Source of the DNA: a virus
Length of the DNA: 23,690 bases
Reading direction: 5' to 3' (one strand)
IMG/VR virus record: IMGVR_UViG_3300009136_000036
Span: 1-23,690 of that record
Shown here: piece by piece, positions 21,942 to 23,690 of the stretch
How positions within the stretch are numbered: position 1 is the first letter of the stretch
How the letters are laid out: each line of letters begins with the position of its first letter
Notes under the pieces: generated by a model
The model's database searches: none
The model's input: the letters and a program-made list of their open reading frames with translations, nothing else
What the model was told of the DNA's origin: nothing
Position numbers and translations under genes: made by a program

Positions 21942-23690
21942 CAGATTTGTACTACCCCTAGAGACTACGTTTGATATAAATGGATCTCCACAGGTCGGCG
22001 CTAGACTGGAGTTTTTCGAAGCTGGCACAACCACTAGAAAAGACACTTATTCAGACGAAGCTAAAACCACAGCTAATACCAACCCAGTAATTGCGGACGG
22101 AAACGGACGCTTTAGTGATATTTGGCTAAATGGAGATTATGACGTAACCCTAAAAGAAAGCGATGGAACTTTGGTTTGGGGGCCTGAAAAGATAACAGAA
22201 TTTGAAACGGCAACGGCAGCAGCTTCTAGAGCTAACAAAACAGCGACACAAGAACTAACCACCGCTGATATGGCTGCTGACACTAATAAAACCTATGAGG
22301 CCGGTGTTGACGTAGTCCAGACAGGCGAATACTCAACTGGCAACGGTGGCGGCGGTACTTATGATTGTGTGACGGTCGGAACGACTGCAAATGTGGATTT
22401 ACCTAATACTTACAATGTCATTGTATCAACCGCAGATGCTACTAAGTGTTTTGTGTTGAGAATACACGGAGAAACAAAAACTAGACAGTGGGGCTTGGGA
22501 TTTAACGGTGCAGACGATAGCGCTGGTTTAAATGCGCTAATGGTCTATCTAGAGACTAACAACGTAATAGTAATATCAGATGATGATGAAATATTCAACA
22601 CGACCACAGCAGACGTAAGTTGTGATGTAGGGCTGAAGTGGCTAGCTAATGGCGCGACACTAAAGCCGGTTGGGTTTAATGGTTTAATTGTTGGCGCAGA
22701 CGCAACGGGCACTAGTACGACCCTATCGGCAGATGTGCAAATAAATACCAACAAATTAACATTTACATCAGTGGCGGGATTTTCGGTTGGAGATCTAATA
22801 CAACTAGTATCTGCCGAAGCTTGGATGCTTGACCCAACGCCCACGGAAAATATGAAAAAAGGGGAGCTTTGCGTAATCCAGCGCATATCAGGAAGCGATG
22901 TTTATGTTGAGTCGCTTTTATATGATAACTACGATATATCTGCAAATGCCGTAACGGTAACAAGAATAGAGAAAATAAAGCCGGTTATTCAAGGTCTTAA
23001 TGTTGTTTACACAACGCCAGAGGATAAAGTAGGAATAGAGCTTCGAGGGTGTGTTGATGGTCGGGCGATTGACTGCGAGGTTACAGGAGCCAGAACGCAA
23101 GGGGTAAACGTCGTTCAATCTTATCGCACCAAAGTGGTAAGACTGACAGCTACAGCTATAAATAACAGCGGAACGGGTTATGGGGTGCAAATTAACGACT
23201 CAGCTTTGTGTGACGTTTGGTATAGTAATTTTAGCGAATGTCGAAGGGGTGTAGATATTAGTGGAACAATCCCAAGCCGAGGATGTAAGGTTTGGCATAA
23301 TCACGCGGATGGCTCAGGGCTGGATAGTGCTGCGGCTAATCTACCTAGCAATACCGGATCTAGCGGGTTTGGCAGCCATGAAACATCCGAACATAATTCA
23401 TTTAGATTTAACACTGTTTCGGGGTGTCGATACCACACATTATTAAGGGGTAAAGACGAAATCGTCGATAATAATGAAGCCTATCAGGATATTGTTATCG
23501 CGTTTGTCCAATGCTCTAAGGCTATAAACTGGACAGTAACTAACAACAAATATCACGCTTCATTGCGACCAGGCAAGACTTTGGACTTGGTAGCCGCTGA
23601 TGATGATGAACAAAAGATGCCTTTCTTTGTATCGTTTACTGATCCCGCTATAGATGGCGGATATTATACGATAAAAAATAATGAGTTTGA
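21934..23690 (+). CDS. tailspike (N-terminal part; gene continues beyond the window)
   Basis: The frame from ATG 21934 stays open to the window end, giving 585 complete codons, so the C-terminus is missing. Residues ~4-80 form a phage tailspike/tail-fibre N-terminal domain (FFEAGTTTRKDTYSDEA, NPVIADGNGRF, WLNGDYDVTLKESDGTLVWG). Residues ~189 onward begin a pectate-lyase-3-like beta-helix (FNGADDSAGLNALMVYLETN), followed by regular beta-helix rungs with repeated Asn/Gly turns (for example VVRLTATAINNSGTGYGVQI). It likely binds or cleaves surface polysaccharide; catalytic residues cannot be named. In P22 and Sf6 the spike gene also lies after the ejection genes. Confidence 0.8.
   Translation, partial: MSSRFVLPLETTFDINGSPQVGARLEFFEAGTTTRKDTYSDEAKTTANTNPVIADGNGRFSDIWLNGDYDVTLKESDGTLVWGPEKITEFETATAAASRANKTATQELTTADMAADTNKTYEAGVDVVQTGEYSTGNGGGGTYDCVTVGTTANVDLPNTYNVIVSTADATKCFVLRIHGETKTRQWGLGFNGADDSAGLNALMVYLETNNVIVISDDDEIFNTTTADVSCDVGLKWLANGATLKPVGFNGLIVGADATGTSTTLSADVQINTNKLTFTSVAGFSVGDLIQLVSAEAWMLDPTPTENMKKGELCVIQRISGSDVYVESLLYDNYDISANAVTVTRIEKIKPVIQGLNVVYTTPEDKVGIELRGCVDGRAIDCEVTGARTQGVNVVQSYRTKVVRLTATAINNSGTGYGVQINDSALCDVWYSNFSECRRGVDISGTIPSRGCKVWHNHADGSGLDSAAANLPSNTGSSGFGSHETSEHNSFRFNTVSGCRYHTLLRGKDEIVDNNEAYQDIVIAFVQCSKAINWTVTNNKYHASLRPGKTLDLVAADDDEQKMPFFVSFTDPAIDGGYYTIKNNEF

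Noticed and set aside
22545-23190. Three open frames on the - strand under the tailspike
   Set aside because: The + strand frame from 21934 is continuous to the window end and matches tailspike domains; the - strand frames are shadows.
1-23690. tRNA genes, CRISPR arrays, insertion sequences, integrase or attachment sites
   Set aside because: No cloverleaf-like segments, no regularly spaced repeat-spacer series, no transposase or integrase motifs seen; the three 19-bp repeats are gene-junction elements, not CRISPR.

Overview
The window is a stretch of a tailed-phage (or prophage) genome. Every supported gene is on the + strand and genes are packed almost end to end, most junctions being short stop/start overlaps such as TAATG, ATGA or GTGA. 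The packaging, head, neck and ejection genes follow the order of Salmonella phage P22: terS, terL, portal, scaffold, coat, gp4-like, gp10-like, appendage genes, a candidate gp14-like gene, gp7-like, gp20-like, gp16-like, tailspike. A podovirus of a Gram-negative, probably gammaproteobacterial, host is therefore likely. The spanin pair independently implies a host with an outer membrane. The host genus cannot be read from the sequence.

Layout. 1-990: a run of very small accessory genes. The first ones are separated by three exact copies of a 19-bp element that carries stop codons in all three forward frames plus a Shine-Dalgarno sequence. A good sigma70-type promoter lies at 661-689. 992-3163: membrane and lysis region: a multi-span membrane protein, an XhlA-like coiled-coil/anchor protein, a DUF5675-type protein, a holin candidate, a 54-residue protein, then overlapping i-spanin and o-spanin genes. 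No classical endolysin is recognisable here. 3163-7229: six virion-type genes (beta-rich appendage or decoration proteins, a 625-residue modular fibre-like protein, and a tandem pair of paralogous small beta proteins) in a place where P22 has no equivalent block. 7290-11512: a small unknown gene, terminase small and large subunits, and a P22-type portal. 11580-13668: scaffold and coat, bracketed by a candidate promoter and a strong intrinsic terminator. 13682-17757: two tiny genes that meet at an A8 slippery run, gp4-like and gp10-like neck proteins, and three appendage or structural genes at the place of the P22 tail needle. 17754-21941: a GNAT-like/DUF2824-like gene and three ejection-protein candidates, the first ending in an S74-type chaperone domain. 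21934-23690: a beta-helix tailspike truncated by the window end.

How it fits together: the terminase loads DNA through the portal into a procapsid built from coat and scaffold; the gp4-like and gp10-like proteins and the appendage proteins close the head and form the short tail; the ejection proteins enter the cell with the DNA; the tailspike and the fibre-like proteins bind or degrade surface glycans; holin, spanins and an unidentified muralytic activity release progeny. The observations most worth a second look are the three-frame-stop/SD repeat modules, the possible -1 frameshift that would fuse the two small genes after the coat gene, the S74 domain on an ejection protein, the candidate tail-needle replacement, the lysis cassette with a DUF5675 protein but no recognisable endolysin, and the paralogous and repeat-bearing virion genes before the terminase. 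All functional calls are from reading the sequence; no database search was possible.
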